The position numbers and the translations under genes were made by a program. A stretch of DNA of 6,403 nucleotides, taken from contig DIZU01000216.1 of assembly GCA_002429455.1 (NCBI GenBank), positions 1 through 6,403 of the forward strand, written 5' to 3'. Positions within the stretch are counted from its first letter, which is position 1. Each line of letters begins with the position of its first letter. Below the pieces are notes generated by a model that saw only the letters and a program-made list of their open reading frames with translations, was not told where the DNA came from and searched no databases. Positions 5,708-6,403 of the stretch are shown here, in pieces. This DNA comes from Methylotenera sp. UBA6020. GTDB taxonomy: Bacteria; Pseudomonadota; Gammaproteobacteria; Burkholderiales; Methylophilaceae.

Positions 5708-6100
5708 TAGAATAAGAACTTACCTGTTATTTAATTAAAAATGCAAAGAAATGGCGATAAGAATAAGTAGTCTGACTTAGCAAATGCGGTCCATTTGAGC
5801 AGTTCCAAGCAAGTGTTGCGCTATCGGTCTGCTTTCATGACATAACGATAGTTGCTAAACGGATTGGCTAGAGAATATCTTTCATAAATTTTAATCACAC
5901 TCGGATAAATCGACGATACAAAGTCAATCTGTGTCTTTCAAACGCCAAGGATATAAGGGTTAGCTCTTACGTGTTAGCACGAATTTCCTCGTCTTTAATT
6001 AGTCTATTAAATTAACTATACAGGCGGTATAGCCCTAGCAACGGTTAGTTGCAGAATCTTTCCCGAGATTGGTACCACCGACATTTTTACTATGGTTGAT
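5708..6100. other. Non-coding spacer with several small hairpins
   Basis: I see no convincing gene here. Exact small inverted repeats are CAAATG/CATTTG (5781-5797), CTATCG/CGATAG (5821-5851), CTATAC/GTATAG (6016-6032) and GCAAC/GTTGC (6038-6052). The second may be extended by GCAA (5809-5812) with TTGC (5852-5855). The last two stand side by side about 60 bases before the DUF2934 start and could shape its leader. Each is short enough to be chance alone; several in one spacer is the point of interest. No convincing sigma-70 promoter or known RNA family is recognised. Confidence 0.35.
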
Positions 6101-6109
6101 GGAGGCAGT

Positions 6110-6349
6110 ATGGATAGTTCAAAAGCAAGTAAACATTCAAAAGCAATTAAAAAAAATTCAGTTAGGCCTATACCAGTGAGTAGTGTTGGGTCAAAGCAAG
6201 AGTCAAATGAAGACAGGCTTTATCAGATTGCTGTATCAGCTTATTACAAAGCTGAAGCGCGTGGCTATGATCCAGGGCATGAGATTCAAGACTGGCTAGA
6301 AGCCGAAGCGGAGATAGATAAATCAGAGCAGCTCAAATATAGTCACTAG
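6110..6349 (+). CDS. DUF2934 domain-containing small protein
   Basis: This 79-residue protein has a basic, Ser/Lys-rich and probably disordered N-terminus (about 1-30). A DUF2934 domain (about 35-70) follows, recognisable from the arrangement RLYQIAVSAYYKAEARG (36-52) followed by PGHEIQDWLEAEAEI (55-69). The family is common in proteobacteria and has no established function; the short helix-turn-helix-like shape and basic tail have led to nucleic-acid-binding guesses, which nothing here proves. There is no signal peptide or membrane segment. GGAGG at 6101-6105, four bases before ATG 6110, supports this start over an in-frame ATG at 6092 that lacks a ribosome site. A long structured spacer precedes it. 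Downstream (6350-6403) only a weak CCGC/GCGG hairpin (6365-6377) is seen. Confidence 0.85.
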   Translation: MDSSKASKHSKAIKKNSVRPIPVSSVGSKQESNEDRLYQIAVSAYYKAEARGYDPGHEIQDWLEAEAEIDKSEQLKYSH

Positions 6350-6403
6350 TTTGAGAGGAGTCTGCCGCTAAGCGCGGAAATTCTTAAAGCCCTTCATACC
6401 TTC

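Noticed and set aside
1..6403. CRISPR array, tRNA or rRNA, intact transposon, toxin-antitoxin or defence module
   Set aside because: No regularly spaced repeats, no cloverleaf-like tRNA sequence, no transposase domain and no nuclease or toxin-like pair were seen on either strand.

Overview
The window looks like ordinary chromosome from a proteobacterium, most likely a betaproteobacterium (Nitrosomonadales/Methylophilaceae-like). This is inferred from an Hmp-type flavohaemoglobin with an NsrR-like operator, the style of the NAD(P)H-hydrate repair enzyme, a DUF2934 protein and moderate base composition. No sequence search was possible, so the taxonomy is tentative.

Layout, left to right. (1) Bases 1-190 are a structured leader: two inverted repeats, an intrinsic terminator-like hairpin, and a strong match to the NsrR operator just before the ribosome binding site. 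(2) 191-1399 (+) encodes flavohaemoglobin Hmp, with every key residue visible. (3) 1400-1648 is a spacer with a long 10-bp-arm inverted repeat, a plausible sigma-70 promoter and an 8-bp direct repeat. (4) 1649-2131 (+) is a small integral-membrane isoprenylcysteine carboxyl methyltransferase (ICMT)-like protein. (5) 2132-2286 holds two consecutive stem-loops. (6) 2287-2682 (+) is an exported thioredoxin-fold protein with a WCPTC active site. (7) 2766-3767 (-) is an A+T-rich gene for an exported, glutamine-rich, coiled-coil protein that I do not recognise. It points toward the thioredoxin gene. (8) 3768-4200 is an intergenic stretch with a possible gene remnant. (9) 4201-5676 (+) is Nnr, the bifunctional NAD(P)HX epimerase/dehydratase, with unusual substitutions in its dehydratase half. 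(10) 5677-6109 is noncoding and rich in small hairpins. (11) 6110-6349 (+) is a DUF2934 protein.

The genes do not form one obvious operon. Each is separated by a long spacer, one is inverted, and base composition varies, so this is a patchwork of single-gene units. Functionally they share only a loose stress and repair theme: nitric oxide detoxification, extracytoplasmic thiol chemistry and repair of damaged NAD(P)H. I found no CRISPR array, tRNA, rRNA, intact insertion sequence or defence system. The points most worth a second look are the NsrR-type control region, the thioredoxin lacking the usual cis-proline, the unrecognised exported protein, the altered Nnr dehydratase motifs, and the structured spacers at 2138-2222 and 5677-6052.
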